Part shown: positions 50,062 through 60,359 of the stretch, piece after piece
Position numbering within the stretch: position 1 is the first letter of the stretch
Layout of the letters: each line of letters opens with the position of its first letter
Assembly: GCA_002221725.1 (NCBI GenBank)
Contig: NJFT01000199.1
Coordinates: 1 to 64,000 of the forward strand
DNA: 64,000 nucleotides
Direction: 5' to 3'
Origin: Scedosporium boydii
Lineage: Eukaryota > Ascomycota > Sordariomycetes > Microascales > Microascaceae
Made by a program: the position numbers and the translations under genes
Notes under the pieces: generated by a model
What the model was told of the DNA's origin: nothing
Database searches by the model: none
Seen by the model: only the letters and a program-made list of their open reading frames with translations

Positions 50062-51303
50062 CTATACACCACGATAGAAACGTCCCCACTTACGCGCATT
50101 CTCATCCCACGCCGCCTGTTCTACGTAGCGCTTCTTGCCTCCGGCATCCGTATATGTGAACATCCCCGCCTCGTCATCGAAATCCATAGCCTGGACAGCA
50201 GAGCGTGTCCAATATGTGTTCCCAGCTGCGTCGGTAACAGTGCTGGACTGTCGTTTCTCTTGCCTCGCGCTGGCTGCCCCATGATCATCGTGTTCATGAC
50301 CCCCTCCTTGGCCCATCTCGCGACCCTTTCCTTTCTTACTGCCTGTGTCCTTGCCTCGTTTGCCAGCGCTCTTCTCCGTTACAACGATAGTCTCCTCCGT
50401 CTCGGTTTCCGCGCCGTCGTCCAGATAGTGGGAGAGCGTCATCGGCTCTAGGTCTGGCCATTCCTCTAAGGCCCTCGGCCCATAGCCCGCCAGGAGACAC
50501 AACAGGAATAGGCCGAGGCGAACGGTCAACCGTTTCCGTCCCGACGCGCTCCAAGGGATAACCTGGTACCGTGCATGGAAGATATCGCGCTTTTCGCCCA
50601 GTGCAAAAGACGATTCAGAGGTGATTGTCATCGCCGTCATCCCCTCGGATAGCATAGAACCATCAGACGTCACCCTCTGGTGGGTCTGAGCTCGCCTGCT
50701 GCGAGAAGCTCCGATTCCTGGCCCAATCTCTTCCCCAGTTATTTCTAAAACCGTAAGAGCCTCGTCCGTGATGATGAATCCGTATGGATAGCCCACATTG
50801 ATTACGTAACCCCCAACTTGATTGATTGGCCACGCCCATGAATCTTCTCGTGCAGTGGCTAGTGGAACGGCTGCTGTTGGACTCCACTTGGTAGAAATTT
50901 TCGTATCTCCTGGAAGAAGGTTGACGAATAGTCCAGGCCTACTGAATAACTCGCTGTTGACCAGACCCCAATCAGGCTTGAAACGGTTGTCCTCCTCTTG
51001 GCTACACCAGCTCCCTTTCATGATGGTGAGGCTTGGGTACTGCAGGCGCGAATTCTCCTGGATGATGTGCCTGGCATGCCTCAACGCGTCATTCACCGTG
51101 TGGATTGTCTCCCTAGACAGAATCTGGTGTTCAAATGTCTCCTCAGTTCTAATTGACTTATTAATGCCCTTGATTTTGTATTGGTAAGGTAGCTTAAGGT
51201 AGCTCCCCAACATATGCGAGGAATCCTGTGTCCCACAAGTATGAAAGCGTAAATGATCCCAGCGGCGAGACATAGCAGGTAATAGATAATGACCACAACC
51301 CAT
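50062..51303 (-). CDS. Fungal PD-(D/E)XK nuclease-like protein, 413 aa
   Basis: A single open frame of 413 codons, closed by TAA. Residues 109-112 read KPDW and residues 129-141 LLPGDTKISTKW, followed by NQV and GYPYGFIITDEALTVLEIT (about 171-189). This order (KPDW, LPGDTK, Gln, YGFIITD) is the hallmark of a large uncharacterised fungal family annotated as PD-(D/E)XK nuclease-like. The Asp and D-x-K would be the nuclease-fold residues. The C-terminal part (about 300-413) is charged and Gly/Lys-rich, ending in a WxRSAV...YTDAGG segment. Activity is not shown for the family as far as I know. The N-terminus is shorter than I would expect, so an upstream exon may be missing. No stop or frameshift is present. 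It is convergent with the Myb-like pseudogene. Confidence 0.65.
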   Translation of the reverse strand: MGCGHYLLPAMSRRWDHLRFHTCGTQDSSHMLGSYLKLPYQYKIKGINKSIRTEETFEHQILSRETIHTVNDALRHARHIIQENSRLQYPSLTIMKGSWCSQEEDNRFKPDWGLVNSELFSRPGLFVNLLPGDTKISTKWSPTAAVPLATAREDSWAWPINQVGGYVINVGYPYGFIITDEALTVLEITGEEIGPGIGASRSRRAQTHQRVTSDGSMLSEGMTAMTITSESSFALGEKRDIFHARYQVIPWSASGRKRLTVRLGLFLLCLLAGYGPRALEEWPDLEPMTLSHYLDDGAETETEETIVVTEKSAGKRGKDTGSKKGKGREMGQGGGHEHDDHGAASARQEKRQSSTVTDAAGNTYWTRSAVQAMDFDDEAGMFTYTDAGGKKRYVEQAAWDENARKWGRFYRGV

Positions 51304-53035
51304 TTCACCAGGGAGGGTAATCGTAGGGTTTTAAAATGGTGGAGATGAAACACCGCCAACATAATCGTAGTAACCCCAAGGAGGGTAAGGGGTATAGATG
51401 GATAAGAGTCGGCCATTCTCGGACAGTGAAAGCAAGACGAATGAAAGCGAGAGCCGCAGGGGAAACCAATCGAAGAGTCAGCCATAATATACACCTTCAT
51501 CCCGGAATAAAGTCCCAGCCCGAGTCAGGAGTCCAAGGACACGAGGACATACCCCCACGTCACTTCCTAGAGCGGAGCATCTCAGTCCGCGGTAAGCCGT
51601 GGCCCGATCGGCGGAATGGAGGAGTCGGGGACGAGGGTGGTCCCGGGGACACGGGTGTGATACCCTGACAAAAATGCCGAATCTGGAATGAAGTGTGGTT
51701 GCTCGCGAGGAGCGTATGTCCAGGACGGACTCGACCCATCCCGGCCCTCCGCGGGACTCAGGGGTAATTTCCCTGGGGGGCGAGGAACCTCCACCGTTCT
51801 ACCCCCTCAAGTTGGCAACCTCGATGGCGAGGAGCTGAGGGTCCCGATCTGGCCAAAGCCGAGCAAGGCCGCTACTTCATATCCCTCGGGTCATGCGGCA
51901 TTACTGGCATGGGAGTAGATTGAGTGGAAGAAATACACCCTGGGCCGGGGCATGGCAAGAAGTACATAATGATACTACGTTTACGATGACACTTTTTCCG
52001 TAACCAGTCCCTGCGCAGCTTTCCCAGACCTGCCCACTAACCGTACCATCTCAGTATCCCAGGTCCGGAATTCTTCCTTGAGGGAAGCCCACCTCCAGGC
52101 TACACTAACCAGGCCTTTGTTGGTCGGACACCGAGGCAACAGAGGGATCACAGGGATTGTACAGGCACGGGCCAAGCGATCCCATGGCGTGCGGTACAGC
52201 TCCGAGCCCGCAGGTCGGCCCGTGACAATGCGAAGGCTGGTATAACTCAGTGGACTGGCCGAGAAAGTAATGTTCATTATTTGCAGCCAAGATGATTTCA
52301 GCGTTTCACGCTACTCTTCCTTCTAGGCCCATGCCCTTTTCTTCCACGCCCCGGCAGACCCTTTTCTTCCTTTGTGCATGGGGCAGAGACGCCGCCGAGG
52401 TCAGAGACTCCACTGAGGTGGAAGACTCCGCCGAGGTAGGAGACTCCTCCGCTGAGAATGCAGTAGTGATCCAGAACACGTATAGAACGGGAATAACCAA
52501 CTATTGGGCGCATCACCCCTACCTCACCATGCATCCCTTTTCTACCTGTGTATCCCCAAGTTTGGTTCTCGTAAGACGCTTAGCGAAGGGGGGGAGACTA
52601 GTGGCTTGCAGGGGAAGGCCCACACCTCCCAATGCCACCATATGCTTGAGTTCGCGCTCCGGAGAACCTCGTTGTTCTCTTGCAACGGTGGCGGCCTATC
52701 CTGGCGGCTTGCACCTTCATACTAACTCTTTCCTTTATCACTCTTCACGCCATGACCTCATGTCACGCTATGTCAGTTAATCTTCTGTCTTGTTAGAGAA
52801 AGACCTGTAGAATCGACGACAGTATTGGCAGGGTCGGGAAGGATGGGCATTCCTTGGCCTGGCTGCTGTCCTACGTGTTGTTCTTACTGCTGTTCTTCCG
52901 GCATCTTTGCTTTCTTCCGCCGTCTTTTCGGCAATTCGGACGGTTCCCTCGGCTCGGCTTTCGGAGCATAGTCGACCCACGCGTTGATCGCCTCAACCTT
53001 TCTGCAGACAATCAAGTCGCGGGGGAGGGCTTCGT
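51304..53035. other. Intergenic region with an 18-21-bp tandem repeat at 52385-52455
   Basis: No gene is recognised in about 1.7 kb. At 52385-52455 a unit like GACTCCNCYGAGGTNGA repeats about four times. On the minus strand, 53035-52884 may hold an alternative C-terminus of the neighbouring DUF3435 gene (a frame ending KRRRKKAKMPEEQQ). Confidence 0.4.
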
Positions 53036-56000
53036 TCAGGTCTGCCATGATGTTTGCGAGGCGCATCCGTTCTGGGACTCTGAAGACGATACGGTATATG
53101 GCGGCGCTGCTTCCTGGAATAGTGCCGTGTCTGCCATTGCGGCCGGAGGGCTGTTTTTGGTCGTGGAGCAACTCGCCTTCTTTCTTGTGGCTCGTTCTTT
53201 AAGGTCCTGGAAAATTTTTGCCAAATTTCCGTAACCATCCTTATCATCATCATCGCAGCTGGTGTCCGAGGAACAGTCGCTATCATCCACATCCCAGTCA
53301 GTGCCATCACCATCGTCGTCCATGGAACCTGTCGCCGTACTGCCCTCCTCGCTAACGGTTGTGTTTAGGCCTATGTCGTCAAGCCTGCGAACGGGCCTAA
53401 GTCTCTTTATCTTCTTCTCCGAACTCGGTGCCTCCTCGGCATTGTGCTTTCCACTCTTCACACAACCCATTGGCGATTCACTCTGCATAGCTTGTACCTT
53501 TTCCCGCAGCCAATTTAGGCATTCGCTGTCGCTCCATCCTAGCGAATCGACCTGAGATAATAAACCACCTAGTAGAGTCCAGGTCTCGATGGTAGCCAGG
53601 CCAGTGCTGTCCGCCATGTTGCGGGACATGTCATCGCTGTCAGGCTCACGCCCAGCATGTGATAGTGGTGGTGTTCTTGTTTCGGTTGTGTGAAGGTCGA
53701 GCACATGCGCTTCCCATTCATGGCGTCCATCTATTTTGTCTCCACATTCGGGGCACTCAAAAGGCTTCTCAAATTGCTTTTTGTGTGTACGGCGGTGAGG
53801 AGCCATAACCTGGCATACCGTACCACAGAGCAGGCAGAATTGGAATGGACGCTTCAAATCTGGGTGGTGGACTTGAACGTGGCTAAGCCATTCACGTATA
53901 TCCTTACAGGCCAGTGAATTTGCGCATTCATTGCAGGAAACCTGCCCGCTGTGCTTGGCGTGAGTGCGATTGATATGGGTGGCCGAACAGCTAGGTGTAA
54001 TTTTCGAACCACAAAAACAAAGGATGGGTTTAGTGATAGGTTTTGGAGTGAACTCTGGGCCAAGGAATTCCTTACAATGGATAGACCATTCCAGCAAGCC
54101 AGTAACTTCAATGTCCTTCCCACATCTGGCGCAGGCAGGACACTTAAATGGCTGCAGAAACCGTCCCTCGTGAAGCCTGGTATGCCTCGTGAGGGCGAAG
54201 GAGGTAGTAAGTCTCGCCTCGCATATGAGGCATTGGAACCAAGGCTGCCCTGCTGGTGCTGGTGCTGGTGCTGCGCCATAGTCCGTTCCGCGTAGGTTAT
54301 CAAGGAAAAATTCCATCCAACGGATTCTGCTCTTCTGGTCGACTGATTTCTCGCTGGCTTGCAAAAACTGAGCTATAGCAGCTCCGCTATATGTTGGCAA
54401 AAGAACAGTTCTCTCCTGCAGCGCCTTCAATCGGATGCTGTTCGTTGGTAAGCCGCAAGATCTAGATTTATCGATATCGTCGAAATACTGGGCCCTCTTG
54501 GTGTCAAGGAGAAGGTTCGACAGGTTTCTAATCTCGGCCCTGCACCGATCTCGCAATAAGGTCCTCTCACATCCAACAGCACAGAGAATTTGGGAGCAAA
54601 GCATGGTAATGTCCTTGCAGAGCTCAAATTAAGCGAGCTCATACTCGGTCAAATCGATTGGGGCATCCTCATCAGCATTAAAAAAGAAATCTTCCTGGGC
54701 AGCTAGGAAAGGCCGATCTTGCTCTGCCTCCGATGTCAGGAGTTCCATAAGGTTCACTAAGAGGGAGGCCTGGTAACTATCCTTAAATACATTGATCGAG
54801 TTAGAGAATATATAGCAGTGCAAGACCTCCCCAAGCGCGCCTGAGTGGGAGAGAGGAAAGCGGTTAGCGAAGGACACATTTAACGACTAGGTAGGCTACC
54901 TACCTATCATTCTACCTCCCGCCCCAACTCGTAGGCAGTAAAAACGAGGAATGCACCTAGCGCCGCTCACAAGACACATACGACACCACACCTTGCGCAA
55001 GGTGGTGACGGAAATGTCCACGATATACTCATCCAACATGGATTGCTTCCATCTCAGTGGAACATAGCTGGCCTTTTCCCAAAGAGGTCAAGTGTAGAGA
55101 TCTTCAGCTGAGGTATAATCTGCCTCAAAGGCATTTAGTGTAATCCCGAGATTTACAATGAGGCCAGGTAGGTCAAAAAGTGGTTCAGAACTGGCTATGA
55201 TAGTAAAGACAATCCACGCGGATTGCTTTAGGCTGCACTTCTGACGCCGCTTGAACTTGATCCTCTTAACGCAGACCTCGCAAGCTAGCCTGGTTCTACT
55301 ATCGGGAAGGGTAATAAATGAAAGCTGGAATTAAGAAAATTTCATCCTAAGTAAGGACTTCGGCCAGAAGCCACCAAGAGCAGCCAGCAGTTCGATAATA
55401 TAGACGCTGACCCTCGTGTATGGAGTACAGGGGATATAGGCCGCCTTAGTCCATAGATTGAGGAGAACCTTTCTGACAGCCGCAGGCGACGCCGCAATCT
55501 TCTGGTACAGTGAATCGAGGTGTAGGTTTTCCATCAACGCCAACTCCTCATAGATCCACTATCACCAATAGCCTAGTCAGCATTCACACATCCGTATAGA
55601 AAAGGAATCTACATACCAAGACAACCTTGAACCCAGGCCCTGAAAGGCGGCCTTCTATGTCGTGGAGCCACAGGAGTCTCCAGAAACGAGCTTTCTTCAG
55701 TTGAGCCTTTCTCTTAGGCTCCATAATACAGAAGTCGGCGGCAGCGACGAGCAACCTCCAGGTGTCTACAACAGTCGAAACATTGTTGACCATTCGCGCT
55801 TTTATGCGCTCGCGTGCGTCGAGAACGAAGCGCACCTGCAGTGAATTCCGCAAATAGCTGGTAAGGAAAACTTTGACAACGTCGATCACTGTGTCCTGGC
55901 GCATAAGAAAATCTTCCCAGACTTGGGCGGAGTTTATCTTGGCCAAACGACAGAAGCTGTACGTGACGGGTTCAGCAGACGAAAGGTTACTTCATCCAAC

Positions 56001-56208
56001 TCCTCTAGAGATAAAGGCTTACTTACCCTTCCCAGGGCTTCCATATCCGGTCTCTCGTATGCCTTGTGGACTCGTCGACAAAAGGGCCCAACTGCTTCTT
56101 TGGTTGGTTCCGGAAATTCGCAAAAAGCCCTTGAAGCTCCCGCTCTTGATCGGTGGGCAGAGCTGACATCTGATCGAGCCAACCACAACCAGTAGAAGAG
56201 CCAGCCAT
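53036..56208 (-). pseudogene. DUF3435 (FluG-like, tyrosine-recombinase-type) protein with C2H2 fingers, broken by three stops
   Basis: Four exons (56208-56027, 55956-55617, 55558-54904, 54840-53036) with 70-, 58- and 63-nt GT-AG introns join to 994 codons. N-terminal stretches (VWEDFLMRQD, STVVDTWRLL, VLLNLWTKAA) and the central SEPLFDLPGLIVNLGI, WKQSMLDEYIVDI, FYCLRVGAGG and SNSINVFKDSYQ follow the order of fungal DUF3435/FluG-type proteins. That family is related to tyrosine recombinases and includes Starship captains. Six C2H2-like fingers follow at about residues 595-776 (FQCLICEARLTTSFALTRHT, FECPECGDKIDGRHEWEAHV), then an acidic tail. In-frame stops occur at about 55334 (TAA), 55092 (TGA) and 54650 (TAA). 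Each is one C-to-T change from CAA, CGA or CAA. A separate zinc-finger protein from the last exon (522 aa from 54604) could still be made. C2H2-bearing DUF3435 genes are not necessarily captains. Confidence 0.7.
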
Positions 56209-57062
56209 CTTTCCTGGTTCTATTAGAATGGGTGTAGATGGGAATGAGTATAGATGGGAACAAGGGCACCAGAACCTTGTCGTGATCTCAAAATGACCGG
56301 CGAGATAGCATAAGAGGGATAGTTGAATGAGGACACGAAAGGAGGGTGGGGGAAGAGCAAGTGAACGGAGTATTTGGGGATGGGAAAGAGCCTTACTTCT
56401 GGTTCCCTGGGAAAGTTCCCTCTGACGGCCCACGGTAGGGGTGGAAGAAGTGGTCCACCATGATATTATTGGGACAAGGATACGGTAGATCGAGAGCTCT
56501 AGGAGAATCAGTGCTCCTCTCCGTATCAGTAACGGTGCCCCGGACGAGGGTCCAATTGCGCCGAGAGTCCACCTAGATCCAAGGCGAGGACAACTCCGAC
56601 CATCTGGGTTTGTCCTAGACCACCTGCTGCTAGAACGACGAGCATCCCATTCTCCGGACATCTCATTTTTCTGGGCCTCCGAGCTTCCACCGGCAACCCC
56701 TTGCACCAAGGTTCCAGACTCATTGAAAAGCTCTACCAGATCCGGGACCAAGGACAGCTCGATCGTCTGTGTCTATCAAGACCAAGACCGGGGACCGCGG
56801 ACAACTCGATCATCTGTGTCTGTCAAGGCCCGGATCCGGGATTAAGGACGCACCTGTTTTTGTCAAGTCCCAGATCCGGGATTCAGGACGCATCTGTGTC
56901 TGTCAAGGCCCAGATCCGGGACCAAGGACAACTCGACTATCTAGGTTTGTCAATGCCCAGATTACCGCTGCCGGAAAGGCGAGCATCCCAGTCTCAAGGC
57001 ATCCCATTTCCCGGGCTTCCGATCTTCCATCTTCGGCACCCTTTTGCACATCGGACTAAGAC
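56209..57062. repeat. Intergenic region with a minisatellite (about 56740-56955)
   Basis: Five imperfect units of about 45-50 bp repeat in tandem. Each has GATCCGGGA, then AAGGACAACTCG or AGGACGCA, then CTGTGTCTGTCAAGGCCC. A related older unit lies near 56575-56630. The repeat separates the DUF3435 pseudogene from the NLR pseudogene. Frames across it are incidental. Confidence 0.7.
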
Positions 57063-58790
57063 TTAAGGGAAAACTGAGGGTCCCGTCCGCTCCCCTATAC
57101 ATGAACCACGAAGCGGAGGTTTATATTCTGGGTCGTCTTGCTGACTCGTGATGTCCGCACCCTTCTCGAGAAGAAGCTTGACCACGGCAACGACCCCACT
57201 TGCCGACGCGACTACTAACGGCGACATTCCTCTATCGGAACCTTCATTCACGTCGCACTTCTTGGACTGCACCAGTAAGGCTACAAGGTCCATCAACTCG
57301 AGTTTCACAGCCTGGTAGAGAGCGCCGGAGGTTTTGATGGGCTCCTCCTGTGGTGGTGTATCTGCGAGGACGACCAGGTTGCTCCAATCAACGAAACATG
57401 GGTTGTCTTCCTCAAAAAGCCGCATGGCAAGTTCCATCAATGTCGGCTCATTACCCACGCCGGACAGTACGTGGCGATGCCACGAGGATGCTGCGTAGGA
57501 GAGGAACTTCGTGCCGATGGTCGGGTTACAAGAGGACTTCTGCTTCCAGATGCTTGGAAGGCTGATGAAGCGCAAGCAGACTTCTGCGAGCAGCGTATGG
57601 TGAAGCATTTCGCATGACGCGCGCATGCTGTTGCGGCTTATGCGCTCCGGACTGGGAAGTTTGGAGAGAATGTATTGCCTGACCGTAAAGTGCGGTAGGT
57701 GCAAAGTCCGTCGGCCCCGGGACACGTCTGAGTGATCGGTCTTGACTTCCAAAAGTGGCCCGCAAAGGCCCAGGATTTCGCTGTCAATGTAGTCGTCGTC
57801 TACCGTGTCGCAGAGATCTTCGACGGCCAGGTCGTCGCAGTCTGACTCTTCGATGACGACAGCCTCAGCGACCTCTTCGATGGCCAGGGGCCGTAATCCG
57901 AACGCAGCCCAGCGCAGGAGGGCGCATGCGCGACGTCTGTCAGCCTCTCTGAGCTGGTTGATCCTCTTCCAGTTGTGATCGTATACGCGGTCGAGCTCGG
58001 TCGGGGTCTCCTCGACAGCCTCCTCCAGCTGTCTCTTGGACATGCCCCTCCGCAGGGATTCTCCTTGCAACCTGAGCCAAAGGAAGTGTCCCTCTCGCAC
58101 CGCGCGGCCATTGCTTCGGAAAGGGAGGACCGGAGGACCGGGTTCTTGTTGGACAGCTTCCGGTCGACAATGTCACGCGAGTACGCTGCTTGTCGGGTTG
58201 AACATCATCGGGTCCCAGTTTGTACTCCGAGAGGGTCACGCGGTCGTCACGCCTGAGAGCACGTTGGACGTCCGCCAGGAAGCGACTGATGATGAGGATT
58301 CGCGTTGCTGTGCCGGCAATGGCGTTCGTCGTGGCGTGGAGGAAGTTTGCGATGGAGGTGCTTGTGCCGTCTAGGTGCACACATTCGTCCAGGCCGTCGA
58401 GCACAAAGGTGCACTCGGGGACGAGGCGGACGAGGTTCTCGAAGAGGGACGTGATGGTGTGGCGTGTCGCGGAGGGGTCTGTGTCGGCCTCTTGACGCTG
58501 CAGGACGTACTGGAATGCGCCATCGTGCTGCGAAACGAGCTGGGAGGTCCATGACCGCGCGGCTAGGAAGGCATCCCTCACGACTTTCGGAATCTGACGA
58601 GAAGAAGAAGTGGGCGACAGGCGTCTGCAGCGTCTCCCTCAAATGTTCCACTATATTTGCGCACAGCACGGTCTTGCCAAACCCCGCAGGCCCGTGGATC
58701 CAGAGGACCTTCGCGCCCGAGGGGAAGTCGGGGGAGACCCATTCAAGGAACGCGGGCTTCCCAGGCCGTCAGAAGGCAAATGGTGTGTCT
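57063..58790 (-). pseudogene. NACHT-ankyrin NLR, frameshifted and truncated
   Basis: The minus strand encodes, in changing frames, a NACHT ATPase and ankyrin tail. Walker A is WIHGPAGFGKTVL (about 58665-58705), followed by HFFFSSDSES. Walker B is CTFVLDGLDECVHLDG (about 58380-58425), followed by ATRILIISR. Then SRDIVDRKLSNKN, GHFLWLRLQGESL, RWAAFGLRPLAIEEVAEAV and finally MSPLVVASASGVVAVVKLLL. At least three frame changes are needed: near 58585 (1 nt), near 58185, and near 58105 where a GAG duplication adds 2 nt. The ankyrin array stops after one or two repeats and the N-terminal effector domain is missing. Intact relatives are fungal NLRs, linked to allorecognition and immunity. The indels differ from the C-to-T damage in neighbouring pseudogenes. 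Confidence 0.75.
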
Positions 58791-58972
58791 GCCGAGAGAC
58801 TGGATTACGAATCTTTGGGCGTCACAGGCGGGCGGTATCTTTCTGGCATCTTTTGCTTCTGGACTAGCCAAGGGCGTTATCGCGTCGTATATTGAATGAG
58901 CCCGTTTCTTGTAGTATAGACTCCATTTCCATTTACTCCAGTTCAGAGGCTCGGAGGGAATGGCAGTTGTTT

Positions 58973-59551
58973 TCATGCCAATTTTAGGTCCGGGCATTTG
59001 GCCGGATCATGGTAAAATACACCACCCAGCTTCTCAATCTGACGACACCTTTCTTCCATGCTAAAGGCATTTCGGATCCTTCCTATGCCCTTCATTTCAG
59101 AGTCCATGTATGGCATCTTCAGGGCCCAGACGCCCCCATCGGCCGGCCAGCCAAAGGCCTTCACCACGTGGTTGGTTTGATACTCCCCCCTGAGACTGTC
59201 GGCGACTTGTGCCTCCTCGTTACGGTACCAATGCGCCCCGAGCTTGCGCATGTTCGCGCAGAATGCATCCTCCTCCGCGGGATCCTGGGACCGTGGCGTC
59301 GGCTCGAAGCGGTCGAGGCCGAGGAACTCGAGCTCGACTCCGTCGCAGCTCAGGGTGTAGAAACCGCCGGTGCTCGGCCAGCCGCGAACGATAGTCAGAG
59401 AGCCGGCCGTGAACTCGGTCCGATTCGTGGACTTTTCCAAGAGTTCCACCATAGGGCCCTGAGCCTCTTCGTAGTCTCCATAGTACAGCTCGTCGGGGTC
59501 CATTGTACCGTAGGTGGATGATGATGCTGTGACTCCCATGAGCTTGCTCAA
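58973..59551 (-). CDS. Hypothetical protein with two GWP repeats, 192 aa
   Basis: An uninterrupted frame encodes 192 residues built from an internal duplication. Unit one reads TIVRGWPSTGGFYTL and, after a linker, DAFCANMRKLGAHWYRN. Unit two reads KAFGWPADGGVWALKMP and, after a linker, RCRQIEKLGGVFYHDP. The shared pattern is GWPxxGG(F/V)(Y/W)(T/A)L ... (A/C)xx(I/M)(R/E)KLG(A/G)xxYxx. There is no signal peptide or membrane segment. I do not recognise a named family, though this layout looks like a conserved fungal hypothetical protein. A second in-frame ATG four codons downstream could be the start. Coding looks intact, unlike both neighbours. Confidence 0.6.
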   Translation of the reverse strand: MSKLMGVTASSSTYGTMDPDELYYGDYEEAQGPMVELLEKSTNRTEFTAGSLTIVRGWPSTGGFYTLSCDGVELEFLGLDRFEPTPRSQDPAEEDAFCANMRKLGAHWYRNEEAQVADSLRGEYQTNHVVKAFGWPADGGVWALKMPYMDSEMKGIGRIRNAFSMEERCRQIEKLGGVFYHDPAKCPDLKLA

Positions 59552-60099
59552 GTGCGAATGCCGTAGAAAGGTTCATGACCTCGCCAGTAGGGGTCTTCCG
59601 CCGTCGGCACGTGAAATCCTTGGCTCAGTGTTCTCAGTGGAGTGTGGTCTGATGAGAGCGAAGAATCCGGAGGCGGATGGGTGATTGCTGCCTGGTGCCT
59701 TTGGTGTACCTGAGGTAAAGAGCGTGAGACGAGAGAAGGCGGGGCGGACAATTGTTTCCCCGACTGCAACACTGTCTTCGGCCGATTTTTTCAACGTCCC
59801 GCTCCTGAAGGATCTCTATGTAACATGTCAGTTGGCCCCCAAAATAACTAACACATCCTCTATGCGAAGCTCTATGGTGCACCAAAGTAGGCAGTTACAA
59901 TGGACTAAGTGAAAGAGACGGTCCACAACTCGGTACGCGAGGCAATGGGGCCTCTTATGCGCCTCCGAGAAATGATGAGCTTCGGTGATAAAGCTGCATC
60001 CTCGGATCAACCACCCCCTAAGCTAATACCGACTAGTAGTGTTTAAGTTAAGCTAGCATCGAAGTTGGAATATAAGCGTATAGATGAAGTGTATATATA
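59552..60099. other. Intergenic spacer before the LTR cluster
   Basis: About 550 bp of balanced composition, with no recognised gene. It ends in a GTATATATAT run directly at the LTR D boundary. Confidence 0.35.
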
Positions 60100-60359
60100 T
60101 GTAACGGGCTGCGCCGCGTGTGTGGCTTCGGCAAGAGCCCAAGCCGACCGCCACGCCGGTGCCGCCACACCGGTGCCACGGTGACGGTTCGGGCACAGGC
60201 CAACCGGCGCCCCGAACGGCAGCACCACAGCAACGGCACTAACGCGTATATCTTCTCCGACCCCTTTCCGATTAATCTCCTTTTCTCTTCTTCCTCTCTA
60301 TCGAAACCTTCCTGTACATAGGCCTCTATCAAGTAGTACTGCTTCGTAGAACCCTTACA
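60100..60359 (+). repeat. LTR, family D, no target duplication
   Basis: This 260-bp LTR runs TGTAACGGGCTGCGCC...AACCCTTACA and is nearly free of RIP changes compared with the copy at 16701-16960. The flanks (ATATA left, TTAAT right) do not match, unlike the other copy. It sits exactly at the junction of normal sequence and a RIP-altered A LTR. That suggests a recombination junction rather than a simple insertion. Confidence 0.75.

Noticed and set aside
52292..52780. Plus-strand open frame of 162 aa
   Set aside because: It runs over a short tandem repeat and has no domain-like pattern or splice support.
56023..56751. Minus-strand open frame of 242 aa
   Set aside because: It mixes frames across an intron of the DUF3435 gene and low-complexity upstream sequence; the spliced model explains the conserved part.
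57940..58581. Minus-strand open frame of 213 aa as a separate gene
   Set aside because: Its first two thirds are the NACHT Walker B region and the rest is out-of-frame sequence of the same NLR pseudogene.
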